DNA from: Cephalopachus bancanus
Taxonomy: Eukaryota; Chordata; Mammalia; Primates; Tarsiidae
Length of the DNA stretch: 64,000 nt
Direction of reading: 5' to 3'
NCBI GenBank assembly: GCA_027257055.1
Contig: JAPVLO010000205.1
Location: forward strand, 1,302,001 to 1,366,000
In this document: positions 47,626 to 59,279 of the stretch, one piece after another
Layout of the letters: every line of letters begins with the position of its first letter
Position numbering within the stretch: position 1 is the stretch's first letter
The notes under the pieces: model-generated
What the model was told of the DNA's origin: nothing
Database searches by the model: none
The model's input: the letters and a program-made list of their open reading frames with translations, nothing else
Position numbers and translations under genes: made by a program

Positions 47626-49645
47626 GGTAGTCACTGAATATGATTCTTCAAAGATAAAATCATAATTTCATTTTCATTATTAACTTATCTTTATTAGTCC
47701 TGCTTTCCTCTATTCATATCTTATTTAATGTTGATGATTTCCTTACTTCAAATGTCTTTCAAAATATTTAGAGTTGTTTCTTGTTTAGAGTAACCTCTAT
47801 ATAAGTAAGACAGTTAAATTTATAAAAGCAAATATCAGAAAATGACTTTTGCCATGAAAGGACTCTTTCGGTTCACAAAAAAGGAATGATCACAATTTTC
47901 TATTTTAGGCAGCTCTCCTTAGGACATGAAAATTATTGAAAGCTTTCAAAGTTTCAAGCAAGTTTTTAAGAACATTTTGGCAAATTAAGTCTGATGTCTA
48001 ACTAATTCTTCTAAGTGTTGTCCGGCCCTCTGCCTCCTGTTTTAAGATGCCTGTTTCCTCTCACTGTGGCTGAGCTTACTGACATTTCTATGTGAAACAT
48101 CTATCTGGCGTGTAACCTTCATGGAAGGCTTTTCTAGTACAGTGGGATCCTCTATCGTGTTGCATTTGTATGGTTGCTTTCTATTCCCAGTGCTTCCCTG
48201 AAGCTAGAGTCTTAGAAATCATAGGGAAAAGGGAAGAAACCACATCTCTTTCTCCTTTGTAGAGGACTACTCAGTTTCATCATATTGCACAGTTATGTGT
48301 GGATTTCTTTGCTAAAGAGTCAGATCCACTATAAATACAAGTTACAGTAAATCCTCCAGGAACAGGAGATGCTACATTCCCATACGACAGTTCTTCCTCC
48401 TTACAAGGACAGATAGTGTTAACAGACTGTGACGAGTGTTCCTCAGTAAAGTACTGCAAAGCCGAGTGTGGCTACATCCAGTTGATACTTTGTGCATAGT
48501 TTACTCATTTTGCAAGAAAAGAAAAGAGAAAAGATTTGTAAAGACTGTGAATTTCTAGGAGAAGCTCTTCCATCTAAAAATGATATGTGATTCTGTTTCA
48601 GTATTCTTACTAGAGATTGGAATGAAACTTGCCCTTTTATACGTCTAATGAGGTAGTAGGGTACCTCCATAGACTCTTGATTTCTGTTTTGCAGAAAATT
48701 ATAAAAAGGGATCAGAACATTTCCCTCCTTCTTTGAAAGAGTTTTCCCATCCTGCCCACCCCAGATGTGCTTCTAAGACCACGTAAGCCATGCCAGTTAA
48801 GGATTCCAGGTTTTTATGAGTATTCAAGTAAATTCCACCTTTGGCAGAGGTCAAGTAACACTGAACACTGCTTGGCATCTCCTTACATAGGGACTAAATG
48901 GCATTAAGAAGTTTAAGCAGGTCTCTGTCTCATCCCTATAATGTCTGTTTCATTACTACTATAATTTAAAATTATATAATTTAAAAATTCAGTTTTGTAA
49001 ACTAAAATTGTTATTGTAATTCGTGTTTTTCCTTAAATGTCCAAAGAAAAGCACCTAAGGATCTTGGTCTTCATAAAGAAAATAGAGTGGATATCTTTTA
49101 GAAGGGAAGAAGTTGATTATTCATTCTTTCCTTCTTCCTCTGATAAGAGTACCATGTAACCTCTGTCTTCTAGGGTATGTACCTTAACCATGTTTTGTAG
49201 TTATTGTGGGCATGTCCATAGAATATCTTGCCCACTCAACCCTTCTCCCAGTCACCAAGGAGCTCATATGACTCTGACTAATCATAACGCTCTATCCCTC
49301 TAACTAGAGTTGTTTATCAAATGGCATGTGACCTAAGTGAGGATAATTTAATTTCTTCCTTGGAATTTTATAAGACCAAGAAAAAAAGAGAGAGGCCCTC
49401 TTTTCTCTGAGTCACTAAACAGGGACAATGTAAAGCCAGAACAGGCACTAGATTAATGATTATCCTTCCCTATTCCAACTTACTGGTAGACAAAAGTTGT
49501 TCACATTCAGGACAATAAACTCAACCTGCAGAGAGGAGGAGAGACAAGAAGGTAGCATGAATTCCCAATTATCACTCCTTTAGATTTTCCTTTGTACTTT
49601 TAGTCTGTTAGTTACTCTAGTAGCCTTGCAACTCTGAAATAATTT
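47626..49645. other. 2 kb unique DNA
   Basis: No gene or interspersed repeat recognised. The short minus ORF at 48443-48670 has no motif. Confidence 0.5.
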
Positions 49646-49648
49646 TCT

Positions 49649-49676
49649 ATCATCTATCTATCAATTTGTCTATCTA
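49649..49676 (+). repeat. (CTAT)n microsatellite
   Basis: Interrupted CTAT units: CTATCATCTATCTATCAATT and following. Confidence 0.85.
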
Positions 49677-49748
49677 ATCTACTTACTTAAGGTAGTTTAA
49701 GATTTTGAGTGGTTTTGTTATTGGTAAATAAGGAGGTGTAAAGCAAGG

Positions 49749-49992
49749 GTGAGCAAACCTTTAAGTAAAGGGCCAAATAATATTTTCCACTTTATAGGCC
49801 ATAGGGTCTCTATCTTGAATATTCTCTCTGCCATTGGAACATGACAGCAGACATAGACAATACTGTATAAAAGAATGAACTTGACTATGTTCCACTTAAA
49901 AATACCAAATACATCCTTAATTTGCTGGTTTTACAAAAGCAGGCAGTGGGCTGAATTTGGCCACGGACCATAATTTGTCGACCCTCTGGTCT
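49749..49992 (+). repeat. hAT-Charlie-type MITE
   Basis: GGGTGAGCAAACCTTTAAGT, AAAGGGCCAAATAATATTTT, ATAGGCCATAGGGTCTCTAT, ACAGCAGACATAGACAATAC, GCAGGCAGTGGGCTGAATTT and an inverted end TTTGTCGACCCTCTG. It fits a widespread mammalian hAT non-autonomous element (CAGGGGTCGGCAAAC ends); exact MER number not assigned. Confidence 0.8.
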
Positions 49993-49999
49993 AAATCAT

Positions 50000-51908
50000 A
50001 GCCATAAGCAGAAAGTGAAGGGTAAGACACTGGAGGTGAAAAGAATTAAAAACCTGAGGAGCTAGACATTTCAGTGAATGATCTACAGAGATATTAAACT
50101 TACCATGAACAATGACAGGAATTCTGTAGGAATAAGCACTTGAAGCCAAGTGCTGCTAAAATCTTCAAAGAATATAGGATTGACTGGGTAGATGGCAGAC
50201 ACCTGTGAAAATGAAAGGTGGCATACGTTGAGTTTCACATAGATATTTTATTTGTTTGTTTGTTGTTGGCAGGGGAACATTAATGTGGAAGCTGTGATAA
50301 GGAGCAAGGAGTATGTTTACCCCATCTCCTTCTAGTGTTCTGCAGGAAGAGGAAGATCAAACACGCTTCACTTCTGAGGCCTGAAGGAAAAGTAAGGTCC
50401 TTAGGGCATAGCAAACCTTCAGTTGACTTCAGTTAAGCAAGAAAGTTACAGGAACATTCAGAGAACTTGAGGATACAAGCTTTTTTGAGGATGTTGCCCT
50501 GGAGAGCACAATGGAAGCATAAGGGCATTCGAGGCCGGAGTTGAGTAAGTTCAAGAGCTATACAGAGGTAGAGATAAGAGATGAAAAGACATGGTATTCT
50601 TTCTAGTGTCTAAGGAAGCTTAGGAAGGATGTTCAAAATGTTATGCAGTTAGTCTGCATGATTTCTTAGAGGGAGGGAGGTGAATAATGGGTTCTAATTA
50701 TAGTCTCCTTCTTAATATTGATTTCTCTGGCTACTTCAGTGGTGAGACAGCCAATATTTTGAAATGGGGTCAGGAAAGAGAGTATTTGTCCTTGATTGTG
50801 AGGCTCCCTGGGCATTCTCTTGGTCCTGCTGAGGAACCTTGTCTTCATTATCACTGTATTCCCTGGGTCTAGAAAAATTACTGGCAATCCATCTTTGTGT
50901 AATCAAGACAAATATACGAACGAAAATATTAAAAGGCAGAATAAAAGAATGGTGTGATAAATGTACAGACAAAGTAATTGGGGGTCAGGAATATAAAGAA
51001 TACAAAGAATATATCAGATTAAGAACTCTGAGAAAGATTCAATAAGTGATGCCTGTGCAGTGGACCTTGATAGGTGATGTTTTGAGAGGTCATTGACAGC
51101 AACTTAGATGCTGCTCACATGACTATGAGAGTTTTATGTGCTTGCCCAGCCCCTCGATGAAGGTTGCTCTGGGCATTCTGGTTATATCTATCTATACTCC
51201 ACAATATGAAATTAAAAGATTTGGTCATCCCAAATTGCTGTATGCTGGGGCATAGAGATGTCCCTACTTTTTTTTTTTTTTACATTTCCCCAGAGATAAG
51301 GAGCTAGAAATGGTCAGACAGGTAGCAACAAATTGAAAAGCCCAGATCACCTCCTCCATTGTCTGCTTTAAAAAGAAACTGGGGCCCATTTGGAAAGATA
51401 TGAACTTCAATAACATGGAAGATTGTTTCTATTATTTCTCGAAGGAAATAAGCGACCTAGACAAGTTTCAGTAAAACGTTAGTATCATATAAAACGTCTT
51501 GTTCAGTCAGCCTCATCATATGTACAGTTCAGTCAGTAGAGAGCCTGAGCATCCTTCTAGATATAGAATGATTTCCTTGTGCTGTCAGAGTAAGAGAGTA
51601 ATAACTCAACGCTTTCAGTTTGGGTTTGCTCCTTTGGTCGAATTTTCAATAACATTATGGCCACAGGCTATTTTTATAAAATTCCCAAGTTGGTACAAAA
51701 TTACTTTAACCTTAAAGATTCTTTCCCATTCTTACAGTCACTTTATCTCAGGTTTTTCTTTCAGTCCATGTATAATCTGTGACAAAAGATATTCTTTCTT
51801 CACAGATATTAAAATAAATGAAGAAAGCATTCTAGAATTGTTACACAAACCAGATTTTTCACTTTGGAAGACTAGTTACAAACAAGGAGCATATATAGAT
51901 TAAAAAAA
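50000..51908. other. 1.9 kb unique DNA
   Basis: No feature recognised apart from a T run at 51269-51283. Overlapping ORFs at 50666-51045 on both strands and the 51499-51903 ORF show no domain I recognise. Confidence 0.5.
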
Positions 51909-51916
51909 TTTTTTTT

Positions 51917-52602
51917 GAGGTTAAGAAAGAAAAGTTTATTTAAAAGTAAATTAGAGGGAGAAAGAAGATTCACCTTTCCAAGGTAGGGGAGGAGACCAAA
52001 GCCAGGAAGCATGGCGACAGCCATAGCTCAAAGAGCACATGTCCACACTAGAGTCTAGCAAGGCAATGGCTGTTGGATGCTTGTGGTTGAGTCCTTTTAA
52101 CTATTTTCCTTGATGGGGGAAGATCATTAAGGTGATTGAGTGGTGGTTTGCTCCACGTCATCATGAAGGGGCAGGCAAGCACAGGTACTGACGTCAGGTG
52201 ATGAACAGCAGGTATATGGGTGGGTTAGTCATATGATCGCTGCCATGGTGAGGTTTATTTGTATCATGCAGGTCACAAAGGGCTGATTAGGTTAAGGGGG
52301 GAGGCGTTCCCTGCAAGAGACTTGTTAGACATTTGCAACTCACAAACTCCTTGACCAAAGGTGGTTGTATTATTACTTTTATGACTTTGGTCACCCAAAG
52401 GATGATCTTTGATCTTGGGCCTTGACAAGGAACCTAAAAGTTTACTAGGGATTCTTATGCTAAACCATGAATTGAAAGGTTGGGTTGTCCTGGTGTTGCA
52501 TCTGATGGAGGTTTGCCTAGGGGGGATGGGATAGGCTGTTGCTTGTTCTGCAGTAGAATGAACACTTTCTAATGACTGAGGCAAAAAGACTAAACCCTTT
52601 CA
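51917..52602 (-). other. Retroviral 3' LTR lacking U5 (U3-R)
   Basis: U3 starts with TG at 52602 directly after a polypurine tract. A TATA-like TTAAAAG (plus-strand TTTTAA at 52095-52100) lies 24-29 bp before the R start at 52071. The polyadenylation signal AATAAA (plus TTTATT, 51935-51940) is near the end. These placements match class I LTR promoters. U5 is absent because the transcript was cleaved at the poly(A) site. Confidence 0.8.
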
Positions 52603-52617
52603 TTCCCACCTCTTGCT
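52603..52617 (-). other. Polypurine tract
   Basis: On the minus strand AGCAAGAGGTGGGAA immediately precedes the TG of U3, the expected place for plus-strand priming. Confidence 0.75.
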
Positions 52618-55205
52618 ATTTTAAAAATAGTCTTATTTGTACCTGGGAACAGGGATGAAGGTCAGGCTTCTGTAGTTACTTCCTGCTGAATATGGGGTAC
52701 AGAGCTGTCCCTACCAGTGTAGAGCAAGAGGAGGGGATGAGAGGATAGGAGCCCATGGCATTAAGTATTTTCAGTATTTGTATCCAAAGTATTGACTATA
52801 AGAATTAATATTATTATAATAAAGGCCATTATAGCTGCTGTTATAACATAGCAAGTTTTTGATGTCTAGTAAAATGTATTTACAGTTACCCCATTGGATT
52901 AATACCAACTACAGGAGTCCAGGCAGTTCTTACCATTACACCAGTAAATTCCTGAGTACATATGTAGACTTCCATCCCCGCAGCTTGTCTTTCAGCGTTT
53001 TGGGGTTGTGATAAGAATTTATAGAGAGTTATAAGGAGTTTTGTTATGACTTAAACAAGGAAATACTGCTACTTTGACAAAGTTCAAAGAAAAAATTTAA
53101 AACATTAGCGACATGTAGTTAGGTTGTAGCTTAAAATGAGAATTCAAAACAGGTAAATATTGGCAAGAGAAAACAGTTTCCTTTGTCTTTATAGTAGGTT
53201 TGATATACTTTCATAACCTTTGATATAGTAGAGGTTAAGGCCCAGGTAATCTCTATGCCAGCGAGATGGGAGATTGACATTTTTCCACTTTTGATGAGAG
53301 GAGTGGGATGATATGGGTCTTCTGATAGGGAAATATTACCTTAAATAAAGTTTAAACAAAAATAATGTAATCCAGCCGGCTCGGTGGCTCAGCCTGTAAT
53401 CCCGTACCTTTGGGAGGCTGAGGTGAGTGGATTGCCTGAGCCCACGTGTTCGAGACCCGCCTGGGCAGCGAGAGCTCATCTCTACAATAAATCAAAAAAT
53501 CAACCGGGCGTGGTAGCGCATGCCTGTAATTCCGGCTACTTGGAAGGCTGAGGCAGAAGGATCACCGGAGCCCAGCAGATTCAGTCTGGGCGACAGAGTG
53601 AGACTCCAACTAAAAAAAAAAAAAAAAATGTAATCCTTGTGCCTAGAAGGAGATCCCAAAGTCATTAGTAATTTGACACTGAAAAGCACCATAGCTGATT
53701 ACAAACTTCTGTGAGCGACATCAATCTACCTGGTCTGCAGTTAGCTTGAGAGGGTTCAGGGCAGATGTGGCTTCTGGGGCTTGTTTCTTATCTCACCCTA
53801 GAGAGACTGAATTGAGAACTTGAAGAGTTTAAGTATTAAAAATTTTAAAAGCATAATGTTACAACACAAGATTACAGTAGTTATTGTAAAAGTTACTTAG
53901 CAAAGATTTTGAAATGAAAAAAAAAACCTCGCTTTTTTGTAACAAAGACAGTGAAGGAGGGCTAATTGAATTTTGTCTCTTCCTTCCCCTCTCTTTTGTT
54001 TAAAGGAGAAAATTCTTTTGGATAAGGCTATATGATTTCAATATGGATGGCCAGGACTAAAAGCCTGGCACCTGTGTTAAATTAAGAAATTAATTTGGGT
54101 TCCAGTGCCCTATTTACCTGGGGGATTTTTTGGGGTGATGGTGAACCAGTGCTAGGCAGTTTAGCAGATTTGTAGCCCTCCATAAGTGGCCACCATTTGT
54201 GAGCCCAGTGTTCTCTTCTCTCTTCAGAAGAGAGTACACCTGTTTCCCAGAGGCTCTCTGGCCTGTACAGTGGTCAAGGTCCAGGAGGTCAAGGCCTCTT
54301 TGGGATAACTATGCTTTCAGTGCCCCCACGGGTGGTACCCATAAGCAATGGACATCATCCCCTTAGTAGGTTTGTTCTTACCAGGTGTCTGATGGGCAGT
54401 TGGAGTTTTGTCACTAATGGTGACTCTCAGTTGGGATGCCCCTTTGGCCCTCTGGTTCTGCAGCCCTCTATGTTGGCACTCGGTTGGTTTTCTGTCTCAG
54501 CTAGAAAAAACTCAAATGTTCTTTTTTAATAGGCTAGACATAAAACATTTTGATTATTTCTGTTTGTAACAGTTTGATGTAAAATGCTTTGGAGTGAACA
54601 AACTACATGGATGTGAAATGATTTTTACTTCTTTAAATGATTTTATTCTTTAAAATTATGAACAGGCAAAGTTGTTAAAAACCCCTATGAATTACTAAAT
54701 TGTAGTTTTAGTTGTAAAATGTGGACAATTAGGTGAGAGTGATTAGTTCCCATCCTTATTGTGCTCACACAGAGTACCCAGTATTTTATTTGTCTGGCAG
54801 GAGAAGTACTAGACTTAGTAAAAGTGACTTAACCAGGTGGGAATTCCAAACTTTATTATGCCCTGCAGGGTGTTTAGTATTTAAAGCTTTAATTTTCTCA
54901 TAAGAGGGTGCTAGTTAGGCACAGCAGGTGATTTAAACTTTTGTTTATAAAATACAACTTTAGCAAGCCTGATGTAACAAACTGGTGTTATTTAGCACTA
55001 ATGTTAACACACGGTAAAGTTGGAAGTAAAATTTTATTAGAGCACTTGTAAGTTTGGTTGGAAAAGTAGATTAAAATTACAACTGACCTTTTCATAGTTA
55101 GTTAACAGGATTAATTTACATTTCTTTACTTTCGTTTGGGAAGAAGGTTGATATAGTACCAGTTTAGATATAACTTGAGAGAAATTTATTATAAGAAAAC
55201 AAGAA
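52618..55205 (-). other. Degenerate ERV interior
   Basis: No long open frame and no recognisable pol or env motif, apart from the Alu at 53374-53626. The part at 54000-54530 is GC-richer. Because the unit is much shorter than a complete provirus, much of pol and env is probably missing. Confidence 0.5.
53374..53626 (+). mobile_element. Alu dimer, young deletion subfamily
   Basis: Flanked by AATGTAATCC (53364-53373, 53627-53636). It has CCCGTACCTTTGGG and CTGGGCAGCGAGAGCTC (block lost). The right monomer misses about 30 bp (CCCAGCAGATTCAGTCTGGG). It lies within the ERV, so the ERV copy is older than this subfamily's spread. Confidence 0.95.
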
Positions 55206-55207
55206 CT

Positions 55208-55957
55208 TTAATATCCTTTTGTCCCAGCCACCCCCTTGAGAAGAGACCTGTTAAGCCACATGGAAATTTGAATGGGCTTCCCAAGTACACGTGGGAGTGG
55301 TGACTGGCTGCAGCTAGTAGGGCTGCCACTAGGGGTAACCAAGAAGTGGGAGGAGGGGGAGCGAGAAGGCTGGAGGTTAGGGTCAGGTGCTGTGGCCTTT
55401 GACACTGGTCCCTTCTCCGAATGTGAGAGAGAAGAGAGACTGATGGCCAGGACTAGGTGTCACTGCCATAGATGCCAGCCCCTCTTCCACAGGTAAAGGT
55501 GGAGGACAAGAAGGAAGAGAAACTGACAGAGAGTGGAATAGTAAAAGCAGATTACAAGAGAGACAGGAGAAGTTAAACCAACTGGGTTAGCATTTGAGTT
55601 GATAGAGGGAAAGCAGGAATCAGAGTTGTAGAAGGAATAGGAGAGTAAGGAGGAGGTGAAAATTCTTTTGAGGGAGGATTGACTCATTCAGCAGGATTAG
55701 TATCCTCTGATGAGCCTATGAGCAATGGGGTCTGGGGAGCCAACACAGAAATACAGCAAGAGGAACAGATATCTGGGTGGCGAGCTAACTCATAAAAGGC
55801 CTGAATATATGGGAGCTGAAGGTACTTGCCATTTCTTATAAAGGATACGTCAAGCTGCAGGAGTGCATTAGGAGTTAAGGAGCCACCTTCTGGCCAGGGT
55901 TCTCCATCTCCCAGCTTATATTGTAGAATTTCTCCATACTTGTCCACCAGATGAAAA
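55208..55957 (-). pseudogene. ERV gag remnant
   Basis: On the minus strand from about 55957 a frame runs to 55684 with WPEGGSLTP and QLPYIQAFYELARHPDICSS, a pattern I associate with the matrix/N-terminal region of gammaretrovirus-like (class I) Gag. A downstream frame (55405-55208) is Pro/Ser-rich, compatible with the following linker. In a virus Gag would build the particle. An in-frame stop directly upstream and the break between the frames make it non-functional. The identification is by pattern only. Confidence 0.6.
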
Positions 55958-56822
55958 GGTCAGCTAGGGCAAGGTGGCCCGGAGCCGGTGCCAGGGCTGC
56001 AAAGCAGTATTGTTAAAATAAAAGGATAGTTGGGATGGGCTCTTGGTTTCATGGATTTGTTTCTGGGCCTTAACCCATCCAGATCCTCTGCTGGGCATCC
56101 CCAGCTGGTTCAAAGGAATCAGTGCAAAGGATGTCAGTCAGCAGGGAGAGAGCATCCTCTGTTCCTGTGCCCGCTGGAGCTCATGGGACGCTATGCTCCA
56201 CCATGTCTCGGAAGGCCTGGTACCAGGACTTCCACCAACTGGGTCGCTGACCCTTGCTAGGAATCTCCCAAAACGGATACCGGAAAACCCGAGAGACCCA
56301 GAAAGTCATCCGAACCAGGGTGGTTCAAGAATGCGCATCCAAATATGTGGGTGTATGGCTGATAAATGAGGGATGACTCACCCGAGGCACAGAAAGGCAT
56401 ACTAGCTGTTGGGGCCTCAAGGTTCTTTGTGGAGTTACTTCACCAGTCAGAGAAGAAAAGAGTAAAGAGAACCAAGCGCTTTGTCTTCCACCTGTACAGG
56501 CACTGGCAGATGGAACTTTCCTTTAGGGACCTTCTTGCCTCCGTAGGGAGCAGCCCTAGGCAGAGACTGTCAGTTGTCCTCTGAGATCCAGCTCGGTCCA
56601 TGGGGAAACTCAGACACCTTGGCTAGAAGGAAGTAAAGAGTTAACCTTAGTCCCTCACCCTGTCGGGCCACAGCGGTCTGGTACCTTTCCCTGGGACCTT
56701 CCAGCACACTGAAGTGTAGCCTCAGCCAGAGCTTTCAGTGGCCACCAGGTTCCAACACAGTCCACAGGGGTTACCAGTTTGGAAATATGGAAGATGAGAG
56801 GGAGAAAGAGAGAATCTCAGAT

Positions 56823-56840
56823 ACCTCAGTGGAACCTCCA
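56823..56840 (-). other. Primer-binding site, tRNA-Gln-like
   Basis: The minus strand reads TGGAGGTTCCACTGAGGT, which agrees at 16 of 18 positions with the sequence complementary to the 3' end of tRNA-Gln as I recall it. It lies four bases after the CA end of U5. Confidence 0.7.
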
Positions 56841-56844
56841 AAAA

Positions 56845-57115
56845 TGTTAAGAGTCTGGACAGGGTGAGGGTGGATAGATGGAGAGAGGAGGGGAGACACA
56901 GCACCGGTAACCCAGAGAGCTGAGTAATTGCAAAGGATTGCAACACACAAAGAGGTTAAGAAAGAAAAGTTTATTTAAAAGTAAATTAGAGACAGAGAAG
57001 GGAGAAAGAAGATTCACCTCCCCAAGGTGGAGGAGAGGACCAAAGCTAGGAAGCGTGGCGACAGCCATAGCTCAAAGAGCACATGGCCACACCAGAGTCT
57101 AGCAAGGTAATGGCT
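56845..57115 (-). other. Retroviral 5' R-U5 (no U3)
   Basis: R (57115-56952) matches the left repeat with a 10-bp extra (GACAGAGAAG on the plus strand) and few substitutions. U5 follows to the TG/CA edge at 56845. Upstream U3 is missing; unrelated DNA begins at 57116. Confidence 0.8.
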
Positions 57116-57239
57116 TTTAATAATGTTTAAAAGCTTGCAAGGAATATTGTGTGAGCCATCGGGATGGGGCTGGGAGACATTTTATCCATCTGGTTATTTG
57201 TCTTTAACTTCAATATTGTAGAAGAAAAAATTAAGTGCT

Positions 57240-57594
57240 GCTGAGTAATAAATCACCCCAAATTTGACAGCTTAAAATAACAAATATTCATTATTGCCCC
57301 ACAGTTTCTGAGAGTCAGGGATCCAGAAGGTCTTCCCAACTGGCTGGTTCTGGCTCAGGGTCTTCCATGAGGTTGCAGGAGAGCTTCCTGCAGGAACTGC
57401 CATTGTGTTCAGACTCTGTTACAGTGGGAGGATCCACTTCTGAGTTAACTCACAAAGTTTTTTTTTGCAGGTGTCAGTTCCTACTTGTTGGTAGATGGAG
57501 GTCTCCTTTCCTTGCTCCAGAAGGAAACTGCAGCCTACTATAACCTAATCTTGAAAGTGACACACTGTCACATCTGTCCCATATCCCTTTGGTC
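57240..57594 (+). repeat. Probable ancient interspersed repeat
   Basis: TGCTGAGTAATAAATCACCC, CAAATTTGACAGCTTAAAAT, AACAAATATTCATTATTGCC, CACAGTTTCTGAGAGTCAGG follow a familiar order seen in old mammalian DNA or LTR repeats. I cannot name it. Confidence 0.5.
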
Positions 57595-57640
57595 ACTGAC
57601 ACCCTTGTGTAGTTCCTTTGAACCACACAAGGGTGTCAGT
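57595..57640. repeat. 20-bp near-perfect inverted repeat, 6-bp loop
   Basis: Left arm ACTGACACCCTTGTGTAGTT (57595-57614), loop CCTTTG, right arm AACCACACAAGGGTGTCAGT (57621-57640). 19 of 20 positions pair. It stands out because the surrounding ancient DNA shows no such pairing. Confidence 0.95.
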
Positions 57641-58085
57641 ACAGGAGTTGGGGATTATTGGGAACCATTTGGAGGCTATCATTAATGTCACTAATGTTAA
57701 TTTAAATGAATAAATGAATATTCTATCATAAAAGATCACACATTTTGGAAAATACAGAAAAGGAGACTAAAGGAAACATTCATAGTTTTACTACCATGAA
57801 ACAATGACTACTATCATGTTGATACATGCATACCTTTCCAGGGTTTCCAGGGCTTTGTTATGCATATATTTATCACATGGCACATACAAAACAGGTTTTT
57901 CTGAACTAAAATCTCAAATTAACCAATTCTTTCCATTATAGATAATTGTTTTATATAGAATTTTTACTATATAAAATGAAATACCTTTCTTTCTGTGTGC
58001 CTAAATTACTCACTTGCCTCTAGGCCCAATTTGTAACTTTAGTTTTCAAATCTGAATTGCCCTACCTCCTTAAAAATGACCTGAC

Positions 58086-58413
58086 TAGCCAAGCCCTGTG
58101 GCTCACACCAGTAATTTCAGAACTTTGGGAGGCAGAGGCAAGAGGATTGCCTGACCCCAGGGGTTTGAAACCAGCCTGGGCAACTCAGCACGACTTTGTC
58201 TTTACAATAAATCAATAAAACAAATACATAAATAAAATAAATAAAATTAGCTGGTCATGGGGGCACATCTGTAATTCCAGTGACTTGGAGGGCTGAGCCA
58301 GAGGGATTACACGAGCCCAGCAAGGCTTCAGTGGCTGTGAGTGTGCCACTACATTCCAGTCTGGATGACAGAATGAGTGAGACTCCTACTGAAAAACAAA
58401 ACAAAACAAAACC
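58086..58413 (+). mobile_element. Alu dimer, older
   Basis: Flanked by AAAAATGACCTGAC (58072-58085) and AAAAATGACTGAC (58414-58426). It has an expanded linker (ATAAATAAAATAAATAAAAT) and a CAAAACAAAACAAAAC tail. The monomers are diverged, keeping CAACTCAGCACGACTT in place of the block. Confidence 0.93.
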
Positions 58414-58427
58414 CAAAAATGACTGAC

Positions 58428-58451
58428 ATTTTTTTTTTTTTTTTTTTTTGC
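58428..58451. repeat. T homopolymer
   Basis: About 22 consecutive T residues just after the Alu target duplication; the start of another, unrecognised minus-strand retroinsert is possible. Confidence 0.8.
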
Positions 58452-58799
58452 CATGTAGCTATCTTTTCACGTTGCCAGAGACCTTTCGGCTGGACAACAA
58501 CTGTAGGGTAAAAGACTCTTACCACTAGCCTCGGACTTGGGGGTGTTATGGGTAGAGACTGAGAAGAAAAGAAGACCTAAATTGGATATGAAAAATATCT
58601 GAATAAAGTAGGTCTACAACTGAGATGAATGCCAAGACACATGGCAGTGCCACCTTTCCACAGGGCAGAGCTCATCTGGTCCTTTTGTCTGATAGTTTCT
58701 TTGAAAGCGCCATAAGAGGCACCTCTAAGTGTCAGCTAATAGAATGGAAAGGTGGTACAACAGAGAGGGTCTAATTCTTGCCCTCTGGTGTTTAGGCTT

Positions 58800-58880
58800 T
58801 TTTTTCTCTAATTTTTATTTATACATAATAGTTGCACATATTCATGGAGTGCATTTGATATCCCCAATTGTCAGAAGCAA
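58800..58880 (-). repeat. Old L1 3'UTR scrap
   Basis: AATTTTTATTTATACATAAT, AGTTGCACATATTCATGGAG, TGCATTTGATA resembles the L1 3'UTR antisense also seen at 47270. Confidence 0.6.
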
Positions 58881-59024
58881 GACTAGAGCTGGGCTAGTGG
58901 AGAAGTGGAAGTCAGGGAGTGTTAGGTCATTTTCCATAGATTTTTACTTTTCTTTATGCTTCTATTTTTGAAAAATAATTTTTCCTTATAAAAATAAAAC
59001 AGCATCTCCACTTCTTGTAATAGA

Positions 59025-59275
59025 CATTAATAATAGCCATTAATTTTGTGCTTATCAGCTTACTTATATTGAGTATGACACTATTATAAGTGCTTTAAGT
59101 GGTGTATCTTGTTCACTCCACCCAGCATGGTAGATGCTGTTATTGTCTCACTTCTTCAGGTGAGGAAAGTGCTACACAGGGTGTTAAGGAACTTGTCCCA
59201 AATCACTATGCCAGTAAGTGTCAGAGTCTGGCTCCCAAGGAAGCACTCTTAACCTCTCTGTGCTAACACTGCTTC
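59025..59275 (-). repeat. MIR element
   Basis: Antisense MIR: TAAGTGCTTTAAGTGGTGTA, GGTAGATGCTGTTATTGTCT, TCAGGTGAGGAAAGTGC, AAGGAACTTGTCCCAAATCA, CAGAGTCTGGCTCCCA. Confidence 0.85.
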
Positions 59276-59279
59276 CCAA

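Larger units (their letters stand above)
51909..57115 (-). mobile_element. Endogenous retrovirus, RNA-derived processed copy
   Basis: A direct repeat (51917-52071 and 56952-57115) bounds this unit. Read on the minus strand the order is R (57115-56952), U5 (56951-56845), tRNA-primer site (56840-56823), leader and gag remnant, degenerate interior, polypurine tract (52617-52603), U3 (52602-52072), R (52071-51917), then A8. The right copy stops exactly where R begins and the left copy stops 18 bp after AATAAA in a poly(A). A proviral DNA would have full LTRs at both ends. A viral mRNA reverse-transcribed by L1 gives exactly this layout. No pol or env is recognisable; an Alu sits at 53374. Clear flanking target duplications are not seen. 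Confidence 0.82.

Noticed and set aside
51909..57115. Ordinary provirus or solo-LTR recombination
   Set aside because: The repeats lack U3 on one side and U5 on the other and end at the mRNA start and poly(A) site.
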